Positions 15,333 to 25,380 of a stretch of 64,000 nucleotides of DNA are shown one piece after another. The notes beneath the pieces were generated by a model. The model was given only the letters and a program-made list of their open reading frames with translations. It made no database searches and was not told where the DNA came from. This DNA comes from Paenibacillus radicis (ex Xue et al. 2023). Lineage in GTDB: Bacteria > Bacillota > Bacilli > Paenibacillales > NBRC-103111. The number at the start of each line of letters is the position of its first letter. The stretch's first letter is position 1. Made by a program: the position numbers and the translations under genes. The stretch spans positions 1 to 64,000 of the forward strand of contig NZ_JANQBD010000035.1 in assembly GCF_024722015.1 (NCBI RefSeq). Direction: 5' to 3'.

Positions 15333-18300
15333 TTACTGCTGTGTTAGATCAAGCAGTCGTTTGATAACGACCGCTGCTTGTGAACGGTTAGCTGTTTCGG
15401 AAGGCTTGAAGGAACCGTCCGGAAAACCGCTCATCAAACCAATTCCATTGGCCAGCCGCACATTGTCTCGTGCCCAACTGCCTGTCAGAGCCTGATCGGT
15501 GAATTTTACCTCTTGCGCGATGGCAATATCGCTTGCTTGTTTGCCTGTGCCGATGCTGTATGCACGCATTATCATTACAGCCATCTGTTCACGGGTGATC
15601 GGCTGGCTTGGTGCGAAGACAGAGGTATCGACTCCTTCGATAAGTCCTGCGCCATAGGCTTGGTACACCACGTCATGGAACCAATCGGATGGGTTCACAT
15701 CATGGAATTTGCCGGTGCTGCCGATGGCTTTAACACCTAGTGCTCTAACGAGCAGCGCGGCGAATTCAGCGCGGGTTAATTTCTGCTCCGGCACGAAGGT
15801 GGTGTCCGTTGCTCCGGTTATAATGTATTTCGAGGCAAGCAGTTCAACCTCTTCTTTAGCCCAGTGCTGCGCCATGTCGTTGAATGTTTTGTTGTATTCC
15901 ATCACAGCATATGGGGAGAAATGGTCGGTAGTAAATGTAATCATTCCATCCGCGCTTGCTTTACCCCCCATATATACCCAGCTTTGCCCGCTTTCATAGT
16001 AATAATAAACGCCAAGCTTGGAGAGCTGCGACTGGACGGTCCCGAGCTTCCATTGAATGGTCACTGGTTTGGTGAAGCGGTTAATGACGTCATCTCCAAC
16101 CGAAAGATTGAAGTCGTAGACCAGTGAGACATCATTCGCTTGAGCGGGCTTCTTGCTTAAGGCTGCTTCTCCAGATGAGCGTGTTACAACCAGTTTGGCT
16201 GCAGCTGTACTATCCTGGGCAGGCACTGAGCCTGGGGACAGTTCAAAGGTTTGGCGTCCTGTATCAATAAGAATAGGCTTATTCTTGTCCGTGGCGAGCT
16301 TCAGAATGTCAGCTCCGAACTCAACTGTCTTTGCAGAAGCTGAGCTTCCGGTAGTAGCATCGATGGTAACCCGGGTCGTTTTGTTGTCTTCAAGCGACTT
16401 CCTCAGCTGTGCATTGTCTGCTTTCACCACAACAGGTTCATTACCTGTGTCAGTCGCTGGGGGAATGAAAAATCCACCACCTCCGCCGCCACTACGGCCA
16501 CCATTACCGCCCCCGCCCCCATCGACTCCAGAGGTTACGTTTAGGCGTAGTATACTAATGGAGTAAGTTTTTGAGTCGCCATTTACCGCCAATCTCAAGG
16601 TTGTAGTTCCTTGATCAAGGTTAACTGTCTCAGAGCCTGCCTGGGTTATAGTCTTACCGTTTAATGTGACCAAGGTGGAGGGATCTACGGTTGCAGCAGA
16701 GAGGGTCACCTGACTTGTCGTACTTTTAACCGCAGCTTGATAGTTGTAAACCTCGGGACTGAATACAGGACTGAATGTATCGACGCCGCTCAAGGTCAGG
16801 CTCTTCAGCATCGTACTTTGCAAGGGTACTTCCAGACGTTTAATAGTAATGACGTAATTTCTAACAGAGCCATTTTCCGCTGTTACGGAAATAGTAAGAG
16901 ACGAAGCTCCTACAGGATAGGGATTTGAATTCGTTAGGAGTGTCTTTTCAGGAACCGTTTGGCCATTGAAGGCCAGCTTTGCGTTTTTATTTTCCAGCAG
17001 GACAGCTATGCCGAATTTGCTTACCGCCTTGTCCAGATAGAGCGTATAATTCATAAGATCTTTATTAAAATCAGGAGATAGCGCCCCGGAGTTGATATAA
17101 ATATCACTAATAAAGTTATTATCAGCCGAATATTGCCTGTAGATAGACAAAGTATACGTTTGTGTCGAATGGTCCTCAGCCGTAACTGTGATTGGAATTA
17201 AGTTCACTCCGGTATGCAACGCTACAGCTGTGGATCCGCCCGACGGAACGGCGATACCCTTCAAAGTTAGGGAGGCTGAGGGAGCAGCAGCAGCTGCGCT
17301 AACCGAAATGGACGCTACGGAATAGTCGACTTGCGTCTCATAATAGGTACGATCCTCCTGAAATGCAGGTGTTAGTGTATATTGACCGTTATTGATTTTG
17401 ATATATTGCAGCTTAGCATTGCTCGAAGGCAGACTCGCACTGGAGTACACCTTTCCCGATGATACATAAGGCTTATCAGATGACTTGGATGAGGCATTTA
17501 CACGGTACATATGATTAAGCGGCAATTCCATTCCCTTTAAAGATATACCTCCAGATAGACTGACCTCTTGATCAAGCGACGAAGCCGGAAGCCACTGTCC
17601 CGCTGCTGCATCCCATTGTTCCACTTTCAGCAGCACGCTGCCGGATGTGGTTGAAGAGATTGCGGTATTTACATGCCCTGAAAAGTCTAATGCATGAACG
17701 ACTAAAGGCAAATACGTGTAGGTGGCCGTTGCCACGGTTGCGCCTGACTGTAAGGACAAACGTGGAGTGTCAAAGGATCGGACACCGTCGATTAAGCCGT
17801 AACCGTAGCTGTTGTCTCTGCCGGGAGTCCCCAGGTCGACAGATGTGGCGGTTATGATGCTCTGTATCTGGTCCGCTGTCAAGGTGGTGTCAGCCGCTTT
17901 CAGCAGAGCTGCCAATCCGGTGACAAATGGCGTAGCCATTGAGGTCCCGTCTTTCGTCCCGTATTGTCCATTAGGCAGCGTGCTGTAGATAGCATCGCCG
18001 GGGGCAACGACATCAAGCGCAGTTCCTTTGTTGGAAAAGGAAGCATACGAGTACCGCTCCGGATGAGTCATATCTGCTGCGGACGGCTTAGCCAGTGCTC
18101 CAACAGCGATTACGTTCGGATAAGCGGCTGGATAATCGACCTGGTCACTGCCGTAATTGCCGGATGCAGCAACGATGACGGCCCCTTTTTGCTGTGCGTA
18201 CAAGATGGAATCCTGCAAATAGGGATCGGCGTTCGTACCGCCCAAGCTTAAATTAATGATGTTGGCGCCATGGTCTGCCGCCCAGATGATTCCTTTCGAG

Positions 18301-19106
18301 ATGGAGAGCGTAGTTCCGTCCCCAGCGTTATCCAGGGCTTTTATCGGGATTATCCTGGCGCTTCCGGCAGCCCCTGCGATACCCAAACTATTATTGGTGA
18401 TGGCAGCAGCAATTCCTGCAACATGAGTACCATGACCGTGATCATCATTGGGCGAGGATGAAGGGGTGATGAAGTTAGCTCCTTCATTGGCAAGAAGACT
18501 GTCTTTTAGATCCGGATGATTGAGGTCCACTCCAGTGTCAACGATCGCAATTTTAATTTGTTTGCGCTGTGCTTCAGATACCTTTGCCCAAAGAGAAGAG
18601 ATATGGGTAACATCTAGCCCCCACTGCTGCGGCAACCATGGATCATTGCTGTAGACGGCACTGGAGACGCTGGTTGAAGATGCCTTATACCGATAGACAG
18701 GCTGTACATATGAAATATTCGGGTCAGCACTCAATTCCTTAATCGTTTGATATACTGTGGCTCCGGGAAGCAATTCGAATTTGGTTGCTTCCAGCTGTTC
18801 ATCCGTCTCCAAAGCTTTAGCCGTGAATGCTGCTGTTCTCGAGCCGCTAGTCCTGGCAGCAGAACCCTTCTTGTACTTCACGAGCACTTGGCCGGGGACT
18901 ATCTGGTCTTGTTCTGCTTCTGTAAATTCAGGAGCCTTCGATGTGGTTGCGTCAAAAGCTTGAAACTGTGTTAATGGGTTCATGGCGCCCGGTTCTGATG
19001 TATAGGCGGAAGATGCGCCGAACTCGTCTGCTTCGGCTCTTACCGACCCGCTCCATAAGCTGCTAAGGATTAAGACGGCTAGCAGAAAATACCCAATTTT
19101 TTTCAA
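15333..19106 (-). CDS. SLH-anchored subtilisin-like serine protease (S8)
   Basis: 1257 aa. Order: signal peptide (about 1-24); propeptide-like region (about 68-140); S8 catalytic domain (about 160-445) with Asp190 in IAIVDTGVDLNHPDL, His225 in DDHGHGTHVAGI, Asn317 in AASGNYG and Ser389 in GTSMATPF; two or three cadherin-like beta-sandwich repeats (about 590-870, each with a YTL..YR or NY.I..KR ending); a Gly-rich linker near 880 (GGGGGNGGRSGGGGGGFF); a beta-rich region; and three SLH domains (about 1075-1257, such as DMAQHWAKEEVELLASKYII). SLH domains bind pyruvylated wall polymer, so the protease is displayed on the cell surface. Start TTG, 8 nt after GGAGG. Single-gene unit. Confidence 0.95.
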   Translation of the reverse strand: MKKIGYFLLAVLILSSLWSGSVRAEADEFGASSAYTSEPGAMNPLTQFQAFDATTSKAPEFTEAEQDQIVPGQVLVKYKKGSAARTSGSRTAAFTAKALETDEQLEATKFELLPGATVYQTIKELSADPNISYVQPVYRYKASSTSVSSAVYSNDPWLPQQWGLDVTHISSLWAKVSEAQRKQIKIAIVDTGVDLNHPDLKDSLLANEGANFITPSSSPNDDHGHGTHVAGIAAAITNNSLGIAGAAGSARIIPIKALDNAGDGTTLSISKGIIWAADHGANIINLSLGGTNADPYLQDSILYAQQKGAVIVAASGNYGSDQVDYPAAYPNVIAVGALAKPSAADMTHPERYSYASFSNKGTALDVVAPGDAIYSTLPNGQYGTKDGTSMATPFVTGLAALLKAADTTLTADQIQSIITATSVDLGTPGRDNSYGYGLIDGVRSFDTPRLSLQSGATVATATYTYLPLVVHALDFSGHVNTAISSTTSGSVLLKVEQWDAAAGQWLPASSLDQEVSLSGGISLKGMELPLNHMYRVNASSKSSDKPYVSSGKVYSSASLPSSNAKLQYIKINNGQYTLTPAFQEDRTYYETQVDYSVASISVSAAAAAPSASLTLKGIAVPSGGSTAVALHTGVNLIPITVTAEDHSTQTYTLSIYRQYSADNNFISDIYINSGALSPDFNKDLMNYTLYLDKAVSKFGIAVLLENKNAKLAFNGQTVPEKTLLTNSNPYPVGASSLTISVTAENGSVRNYVITIKRLEVPLQSTMLKSLTLSGVDTFSPVFSPEVYNYQAAVKSTTSQVTLSAATVDPSTLVTLNGKTITQAGSETVNLDQGTTTLRLAVNGDSKTYSISILRLNVTSGVDGGGGGNGGRSGGGGGGFFIPPATDTGNEPVVVKADNAQLRKSLEDNKTTRVTIDATTGSSASAKTVEFGADILKLATDKNKPILIDTGRQTFELSPGSVPAQDSTAAAKLVVTRSSGEAALSKKPAQANDVSLVYDFNLSVGDDVINRFTKPVTIQWKLGTVQSQLSKLGVYYYYESGQSWVYMGGKASADGMITFTTDHFSPYAVMEYNKTFNDMAQHWAKEEVELLASKYIITGATDTTFVPEQKLTRAEFAALLVRALGVKAIGSTGKFHDVNPSDWFHDVVYQAYGAGLIEGVDTSVFAPSQPITREQMAVMIMRAYSIGTGKQASDIAIAQEVKFTDQALTGSWARDNVRLANGIGLMSGFPDGSFKPSETANRSQAAVVIKRLLDLTQQ

Positions 19107-19355
19107 GTAGCAAACCTCCCTAATTCATACACTCTGTCGTATGTAATGTGAAAATTGTGTTCCTTATTACGAGTCATTAAGACAAAATTCGATATGTGGA
19201 ACTATAAATCCTGTCGGCATTTCAAAGTGTGTAAAATACAGTGATAATTCGTCGAAAGTGAATGTTGATTTTTCTTTACTGATTCATTTGATGTATGGTA
19301 ACAATAGGAATAGTTCAAACGGAACGAAAAAAGATGCCGTGAGGTGGAGGATTGT

Positions 19356-20816
19356 ATGGAGAACTGGGTCGTCGGGGTATGGAAGACGATAAATATTTGG
19401 ATTCCGGTCATTAATCTGCTGTTTGCGGCAGCTATTATTTTCCTCGAAAGACGCAATGTAGGAGTAACGTGGGCTTGGTTGATGCTGCTTCTGCTGCTGC
19501 CGGTTTTTGGATTCATCATCTATATTTTTCTGGGCCAAAATCTAGCCAGGCAGAAGGTATATCGGATCAGAGCAAGAATGGAGAGACAGGTTCGTCAGCA
19601 AATGGCCGTGCAGGAGCACACCATCCAGGAAGGAACCTTTCATTATACCGATGATATCGTGAAGCAATATGAGCATCTCATTTATATGAACCTAATGAAC
19701 AGCGCCTCTCCACTGACGCAAAATAATGAAGTCACTTTGTTTATTGACGGAGTAAAGAAGTTTGAGGCGCTGCTTAATCATATTGCCTTGGCAACGGAGC
19801 ATGTCCATTTGCTGTATTACAAGGTGGGCAATGATGAAACGGGAAAACGGCTGCTCAAAGCTCTCACCCAAAAGGCGAGAGAGGGTGTACGAATACGGCT
19901 GCTTTATGACGGTATCGGATCGCTCGGGGTTAATAAGAAGCTATTCTTCGAGTTAGTGGAAGCCGGAGGCGAGGTATGTCCGTTCTTTCCATCGAAAATC
20001 CCTTATTTAAATTTCAGGCTGAATTATCGGAACCACCGGAAAATTGCCATCATTGACGGAAAATATGGATTTATAGGCGGATTCAATATTGGAGATGAAT
20101 ATTTGGGGTTAGACCGCAAAATTGGGTATTGGCGCGACACCCATCTCATGATCTATGGGGATGCGGTACATCGTCTGCAGGTGCAATTTATGCTGGACTG
20201 GGACGTCGCTTCGAATGAATCCTTGAAGATAGAGCCTGTTTATTTCCCTGAGCTGGCGGCTGCGGAAAAGGCTGCTGTGCAGATTGTGTCCAGCGGCCCC
20301 AATTCCGATAAACAGCAAATTAAGAATGGTTATATCAAGCTTATTTTTGAGGCGAAAAAGCGTATTTATGTGCAGACCCCTTATTTTGTACCGGACGATG
20401 GCATTCTTAATGCTCTCAGGATTGCTATACTGTCGGGAATCGATGTACGCATTATGATCCCGAAGAAGAGCGACCATATGCTGGTTCAATGGGCCTCTTA
20501 TGCCTATATGGGTGATTTATTGCGCGAGGGGGCCACTTGCTATTTGTATGAAAACGGGTTTCTTCATGCCAAAACGATCATGGTGGACGGCCAGGCGGCT
20601 GCAGTGGGAACGGCGAATATGGACCACCGCAGCTTTGAGCTCAACTTTGAAATTACGGCTTTCTTGTACGGCTCGGAAATCACATCGCGCCTGGAAGCCA
20701 CATTCGAGCAGGATATGGAGAACAGCGAGCTATTGACTTTGGAGAACTTTGAACGAAGATGGCTGTTGACGCGAGCAGCGGAGTCCATGGCAAGGCTGCT
20801 GTCCCCGATTTTGTAA
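19356..20816 (+). CDS. cls: Cardiolipin synthase
   Basis: 486 aa, typical of bacterial Cls of the phospholipase D superfamily. Two N-terminal membrane helices (INLLFAAAIIFLE and WAWLMLLLLLPVFGFIIYIF) precede two HKD motifs: NHRKIAIIDGKYGFIGGFNI and HAKTIMVDGQAAAVGTANMD. It joins two phosphatidylglycerols into cardiolipin plus glycerol at the membrane. The start is taken at ATG 19356, 5 nt after GGAGG; the in-frame GTG four codons upstream overlaps that site. It converges with the diguanylate cyclase gene with 1 bp between stops and no terminator. Confidence 0.95.
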   Translation: MENWVVGVWKTINIWIPVINLLFAAAIIFLERRNVGVTWAWLMLLLLLPVFGFIIYIFLGQNLARQKVYRIRARMERQVRQQMAVQEHTIQEGTFHYTDDIVKQYEHLIYMNLMNSASPLTQNNEVTLFIDGVKKFEALLNHIALATEHVHLLYYKVGNDETGKRLLKALTQKAREGVRIRLLYDGIGSLGVNKKLFFELVEAGGEVCPFFPSKIPYLNFRLNYRNHRKIAIIDGKYGFIGGFNIGDEYLGLDRKIGYWRDTHLMIYGDAVHRLQVQFMLDWDVASNESLKIEPVYFPELAAAEKAAVQIVSSGPNSDKQQIKNGYIKLIFEAKKRIYVQTPYFVPDDGILNALRIAILSGIDVRIMIPKKSDHMLVQWASYAYMGDLLREGATCYLYENGFLHAKTIMVDGQAAAVGTANMDHRSFELNFEITAFLYGSEITSRLEATFEQDMENSELLTLENFERRWLLTRAAESMARLLSPIL

Positions 20817-20817
20817 G

Positions 20818-23499
20818 CTAGGAAGCGATTTGATTACGACCGTTCATTTTGGCCTTGTACAAGGCTTGATCGGCTTGCTCTATGAGCTTGTTACGGTCTA
20901 TCAATGGGTTCGGAACCGCTGCTGCGATACCAATACTGACGGTTACATGCCCACTGACTGTGGACGCGGCGTGAGGAATGGCTAACTCCCCTATTTCTTC
21001 CCTTACCCAGACGGCGAACTCACGGGCTTGAGCTTCATGCGTATCGGGGAGAATACAGACAAATTCTTCTCCGCCATAACGTGCGGCAAAGCATCCGTGT
21101 CTTGTCGCCAGCTGGTCCAAAGCTGAAGCTACTTGCTTCAAGCAAGTATCACCGCCTTGATGCCCGTACGTATCGTTATAAATTTTGAAGAAATCAATAT
21201 CCAGCAGCAGGATGGAAACGACATTGGAATGCTGGAGTGCTTGTTTCCATATCATCTGGTAGCTCTCTTCGAAATAGCGGCGGTTGGCAATACCGGTTAA
21301 TCCGTCGATCATGGATAGCTTCTTGAACATCTCGTTGGCTTCATACAGTTGAAGCTCAGCTCTTTTTCTTTCCGTAATATCACGGAACACCGTCATAATT
21401 GCCGGCTTGCCTTTATAAGAAACCCAAGCCCCGGAAGCCTCGACATTCATGTATTGGCCGTCCAGCCGAATATATACACGCTCGGAAGGCGGAGCGGAGG
21501 ACTGATTTAACAAAATCTCCCGATTCCGGCTAATCACATCTTCCGCCGAATCAGGGTGAAGCAGCTCTGCTATGCTCTTGCCAATAAGCTCGGATGCATT
21601 AGAAGCGGCCAGCAATTCCAGCGTCATCTGGTTCACTTGAACAACCGTTCCATCACAATGAATGATAATGCCGTCAGGCATAAACTCAATGAGCTTACGG
21701 TACCGTTCTTCGCTTTCGATAAGCTCGCTTTCCATCTGCTTGCGATGGGTAATATCGCTGCTCGTGGCAATGATTTCTACGACCTGCCCTTGATCCGAGA
21801 TGAGGTTCAGCGATGTAAGATAAGTGTGGTTAGAATACGTGTATTCGAATTGCTGGGGATCCCCATTCCATGCGCGATCGTAGGCATCCAGCATAGAAGC
21901 GTTATTAGACCCAGCTAAGTCATCAATGGATACTCCTACAACTTGTTCAGGGGTGAATCCCAGATCATAAAGCATTTGACCGTCAGCGAGGGTGCAAACG
22001 TATTTCCCTTCCATTTTTTTGAATTTCATGATCATGCCATGCTGATACCGTAATGTTTCGACCAGTTCCTGCTTGAGAGACGAAATCTCGTGTTCCGTCC
22101 GTTTGCGTGCAGTTATATCCCGAATCATGCTGCTGAAGTAAAAGACGCCTCCGGCTTGCCAGCAGTTGAGAGACATTTCAACCGGCAGCTCTGAGCCGTC
22201 TTTTCGCAACGCTGTAAGCTCAATGGTATTGCCTGCGTGCTCATTCATCCCCAGAATACGAAGCTGGTAGCACGTATTCATATAAAAGGAATGCAATCGT
22301 TCGGGAATAAGAATGGTAACGTGGCGACCGATTACTTCATTCCGGGAATAGCCATAGATAAGCTCCGCACCATCGTTCCAGAGCTCGATATTCGAGTCGT
22401 TGTCCAAAACGATGATAGCATCTTGAGAAGTGTTAAACACGGAGGAGAACGTGCCTTCGGCATTTTTTAAAGCCATGGTTATGCTGATAAGTGGTATCAA
22501 CTGTTGGGCGATAATCATTTCCTTATGACTAAAGTGCTCCGGGGTTTTAGAGGCAAGAGTGATGATAGCAATAAGCTTGTTGTTATACGATATTGGAAGA
22601 TGCAAGGAAGAACGGATTCCCTGCTCAAACAGCGGCAAATGGGCGCTTCCAAGCAGGAGCTTCTTGTTCCAATCATCAAATAGGACAGGCCCACCGTTGA
22701 GTACCTTTAACATCCCTTCCAATTCATCGGAGTCTATCATTTGGTTTATGCTTTCATAGGAGTCCTCCATATAACGAAAAACAGTTCTATATCGATTCTT
22801 CTCTGTCAGAATAACTTCACCGGCGTCACAAGAAAAAAGCTCGCCGATTTCCTTCATAGTAAGGGTAAACAGCTCGAGGGAGCTGTTCGTTCGCTTCATC
22901 TTGGGGATCAGATCGGCAATCAGCTCGTTGAGGGTGGTCCTTTCGTTGCTTTTGATTAAAAAATGCAGCAGCCAGGCTGCCATTATTCCGCTTACCAGAA
23001 CCACCGTCAAATAAGGTGCAAGAATAGGCCAATCGTTGAAGCCAAGAAGACAATGCAGCCCAAGTGATATTACAGCCATAGTAAGAAGAAGGCTATACGC
23101 CCATTTCTTCCAGTAGGATTTAACGTAGAGGCTAATAATTCCGCTGCCCAAGCCGATAATTAGAATAGTGAGCGCAGACATGAAATTAGCCAAATCCATG
23201 GGACCAAAAATCAGGTTGCGTCCTATGAACATGCATACAGAGGCGATGATAGCAGAAAGCAGTCCCCCTGACAGCGCGGCGAGGATAAGCAGGATATGTC
23301 TCATGTCGAGCAGGGCTGCCGAATGGATAGGTACACTGAAAAACATGATAACTATACCCATCAACCCATGAACAATTCCCAGGCCGCTTTTCATGAACAC
23401 AGATGGTGAGGGGGTCAAGGAATGTTTTTTATGAAGCCGGCTTGAAAAGAACATGAATACAAATATCAAAGTAATCCCTGTAACAAACTCTTGCACCAT
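20818..23499 (-). CDS. Membrane diguanylate cyclase with GAF and PAS domains
   Basis: 893 aa. Six N-terminal helices (about 5-185) resemble the 5TMR-LYT sensor (GLGIVHGLMGIVIMFFSVP). Then a GAF-like domain (about 195-340), three PAS domains (about 350-470, 480-590, 595-715, with PAC ends such as FYFSSMIRDITARKR and IMTVFRDITERKR), and a C-terminal GGDEF domain with DGLTGIANRRYFEE and signature ARYGGEEF. The active site looks intact, so c-di-GMP synthesis is expected. At the place of the RxxD inhibitory site, eight residues before the signature, the sequence reads RHGC, so product inhibition is probably lost. No EAL domain. Start ATG with GGAGGGG upstream. Confidence 0.93.
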   Translation of the reverse strand: MVQEFVTGITLIFVFMFFSSRLHKKHSLTPSPSVFMKSGLGIVHGLMGIVIMFFSVPIHSAALLDMRHILLILAALSGGLLSAIIASVCMFIGRNLIFGPMDLANFMSALTILIIGLGSGIISLYVKSYWKKWAYSLLLTMAVISLGLHCLLGFNDWPILAPYLTVVLVSGIMAAWLLHFLIKSNERTTLNELIADLIPKMKRTNSSLELFTLTMKEIGELFSCDAGEVILTEKNRYRTVFRYMEDSYESINQMIDSDELEGMLKVLNGGPVLFDDWNKKLLLGSAHLPLFEQGIRSSLHLPISYNNKLIAIITLASKTPEHFSHKEMIIAQQLIPLISITMALKNAEGTFSSVFNTSQDAIIVLDNDSNIELWNDGAELIYGYSRNEVIGRHVTILIPERLHSFYMNTCYQLRILGMNEHAGNTIELTALRKDGSELPVEMSLNCWQAGGVFYFSSMIRDITARKRTEHEISSLKQELVETLRYQHGMIMKFKKMEGKYVCTLADGQMLYDLGFTPEQVVGVSIDDLAGSNNASMLDAYDRAWNGDPQQFEYTYSNHTYLTSLNLISDQGQVVEIIATSSDITHRKQMESELIESEERYRKLIEFMPDGIIIHCDGTVVQVNQMTLELLAASNASELIGKSIAELLHPDSAEDVISRNREILLNQSSAPPSERVYIRLDGQYMNVEASGAWVSYKGKPAIMTVFRDITERKRAELQLYEANEMFKKLSMIDGLTGIANRRYFEESYQMIWKQALQHSNVVSILLLDIDFFKIYNDTYGHQGGDTCLKQVASALDQLATRHGCFAARYGGEEFVCILPDTHEAQAREFAVWVREEIGELAIPHAASTVSGHVTVSIGIAAAVPNPLIDRNKLIEQADQALYKAKMNGRNQIAS

Positions 23500-23711
23500 T
23501 CGACACCCCTCCTTGTAAAAAAGAGCTAAATTATACTACTTCTTCTTTAGTACGACATAATCCTACTTATTTTGAATAGGAAAAAGTCAAGAAATAATTA
23601 AAATTCGACAAAGAAAGGGAATAGTACTCATTTTAACGAATGATTTCCAAACATCACCAGATGCATCATACATAAAGACTATAAAATAGAAAATGGGAGC
23701 GGAGTCGAAAA

Positions 23712-24521
23712 ATGAACAAAAGATTGGTACACGAAGACGAACAAACCTGGTATATCGTTTGCCTGGTAACGAGTATCTTGATTTATGTGAGCTTGATTAT
23801 TTCAATTATAGGGATCGTCTACATAGGAATCGGGTTGGTGGCAGCACTTGTTATGCATGGCTTAATGGTAGCTGGAATCCGGAGCTCCGGTGTTAAGCTG
23901 TCGGAAAGGCAGTTTCCACAAATCTATGAACGGGTTCAGGCGTTGTGTCGTGAAATGGGAGTGGTTCAAGTACCGGATGTGTACATTATTCAATCGGGCG
24001 GAGTGCTTAATGCGTTTGCTACCCGGTTTTCCGGACGGAATTTCGTTGTGCTCTATTCAGACATTGTTGAGCTGATTATGCAGGGGGATGAGGAGGAGCT
24101 TAACTTTGTGATCGCGCACGAGCTGGCTCATATCCAGAGAAAGCATGTGAGTAAGTTTGTGCTTGTTTTTCCCGCAATGTGGATTCCGTTTATCGGTAAA
24201 GCTTATTCCAGAGCTTGTGAATTTACGTGTGATCGCATCGCTACAGCTTACACGGGCAATGCAGAGGCTGCGGTCCATGCACTCACCATATTGGCGGCAG
24301 GCAAGCAGTTGTACCGCAAAGTGAACATCAACGAATTTCTGGATCAAAGCTACCAGGAACGAGGTTTTTTTGTAGCCTGGTACGAGCTTATCTCGACACA
24401 TCCTCCACTTCCGAAGCGGATTGGAGAGGTGCTGCACTTCCATTCGAATCCGCAGTTATTCGGTTATGATTCTCATACATTTGAAGCCAGAGATACATCG
24501 GGAATGACTTCCCAGCTATAG
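23712..24521 (+). CDS. M48-family zinc metallopeptidase, membrane
   Basis: 269 aa. One long hydrophobic N-terminal segment (about 14-55, two helices) precedes a peptidase M48 domain. The zinc motif is AHELAHIQRKH with His136, Glu137 and His140; the third ligand is probably Glu170 in ACEFTCDRIA. STHPPLPKRI near 232-241 is the usual M48 C-terminal HP motif. Related to HtpX/YggG proteases that remove damaged membrane or lipoproteins. Shorter than HtpX and with fewer helices, so a different substrate range is likely. ATG start with a weak GGAGCGGAG site. Confidence 0.92.
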   Translation: MNKRLVHEDEQTWYIVCLVTSILIYVSLIISIIGIVYIGIGLVAALVMHGLMVAGIRSSGVKLSERQFPQIYERVQALCREMGVVQVPDVYIIQSGGVLNAFATRFSGRNFVVLYSDIVELIMQGDEEELNFVIAHELAHIQRKHVSKFVLVFPAMWIPFIGKAYSRACEFTCDRIATAYTGNAEAAVHALTILAAGKQLYRKVNINEFLDQSYQERGFFVAWYELISTHPPLPKRIGEVLHFHSNPQLFGYDSHTFEARDTSGMTSQL

Positions 24522-24587
24522 GGAATAGAAAGCTCGCTTTTCATCCATATTAACTGAGGTATGGAATGGAAAGGAGGCGAATGGGCG

Positions 24588-24848
24588 ATGAGCAGCAATG
24601 ACGATTCCAGCTTACAATCGCAAAATCCGATATCACAAGCGCAGAACTCCGTCAATACAGCGCATAATGCGGTGACTCAGGCGCAGAGCCATCCGAGCGA
24701 GCAGCTAATCGAGCAAGCGGAGACTGCGGTGCAAAGAGCGGAGAACGCTATTGAGCAGGCTGGGCTGAGCCGTAATCAGCAAGCGGTTGATCAAGCTCGC
24801 TCCGATTTGGAGGAGGATCAAGCCGCTCTGCAAGATTTAGAGAGCTAG
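24588..24848 (+). CDS. Small Gln/Ala-rich helical protein
   Basis: 86 aa from ATG 24588, 10 nt after AAGGAGG; an ATG nine codons earlier in frame lies before that site. Composition is Gln, Ala, Ser, Glu with heptad-like spacing (SEQLIEQAETAVQRAENAIE and DQARSDLEEDQAALQDLE), so it is probably an extended helix or coiled coil. No membrane segment or signal. It is 66 bp after the M48 gene, perhaps co-transcribed, and ends at a terminator. I do not recognise a function; small spore or stress proteins can look like this. Confidence 0.72.
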   Translation: MSSNDDSSLQSQNPISQAQNSVNTAHNAVTQAQSHPSEQLIEQAETAVQRAENAIEQAGLSRNQQAVDQARSDLEEDQAALQDLES

Positions 24849-24893
24849 CGGTTACACTCGTTTATGCTATGCAACTATAGCAAGGACACAAAG

Positions 24894-24937
24894 GAAGACC
24901 TGCCGTACGGTTCGCAGCCGTGGAGCAGGTCTTTCTT
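24894..24937 (+). terminator. Terminator after M48/coiled-coil genes
   Basis: AAGACCTGC (24894-24902) pairs with GCAGGTCTT (24924-24932), inner ACGG/CCGT, followed by a T-rich tail (TCTTTT). Confidence 0.85.
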
Positions 24938-25015
24938 TTGGGGTTGGGGGTTGCGTGGGGATACTAGGGATTGCTCAAATCACCGAAAGGACGTGCCGGA
25001 TTCGCAAAAAAATAC

Positions 25016-25225
25016 CTGGAAAACCTCCTTCTAATAACCCCCTTTTTCTTGGCAGGCCATATCTAGCTGGAATTTCTGGCGCTAAATCGGTACTTTATCT
25101 TCTATATGCGGCATTTCGCCCCAAATAGAGGTGGGTTTTCCAGCTAAATGGTCGATTACGAGAATAAAGACAAAATTAACGGGAGGTTTTCCCGCTAGCG
25201 GGTTGCATCAACGAAGAGGCGTTAA
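25016..25225. repeat. Intergenic element with inverted repeats
   Basis: CTGGAAAACC (25016-25025) is repeated inverted as GGTTTTCCAG (25134-25143), enclosing about 110 bp. A second palindromic block follows: CGGGAGGTTTTCCCGCTAGCGGG, then TTGCATC and GAAG. A degraded inverted match to this second block (TTCGATGCAACGCTAG, GTTTTCCCGCTAAC) occurs at about 107-141. The 530-bp gap between 24848 and 25381 otherwise contains only the terminator and an AT-rich stretch before the kinase-like gene. No credible open frame. Probably a dispersed non-coding repeat of this genome. Confidence 0.5.
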
Positions 25226-25380
25226 ACAGCCACCGTAATCCCACTTCCATCGCACTCCACACGGACAAACGTAGATTGTACACAAGGGACGCCGCAAGGC
25301 GTTTTTGTTGATTGAAAGTATGCTACAATAAAAGGAAACTAATGTAAGAGTTCGATAACCGGAGGGGATACCGGGTAGTT

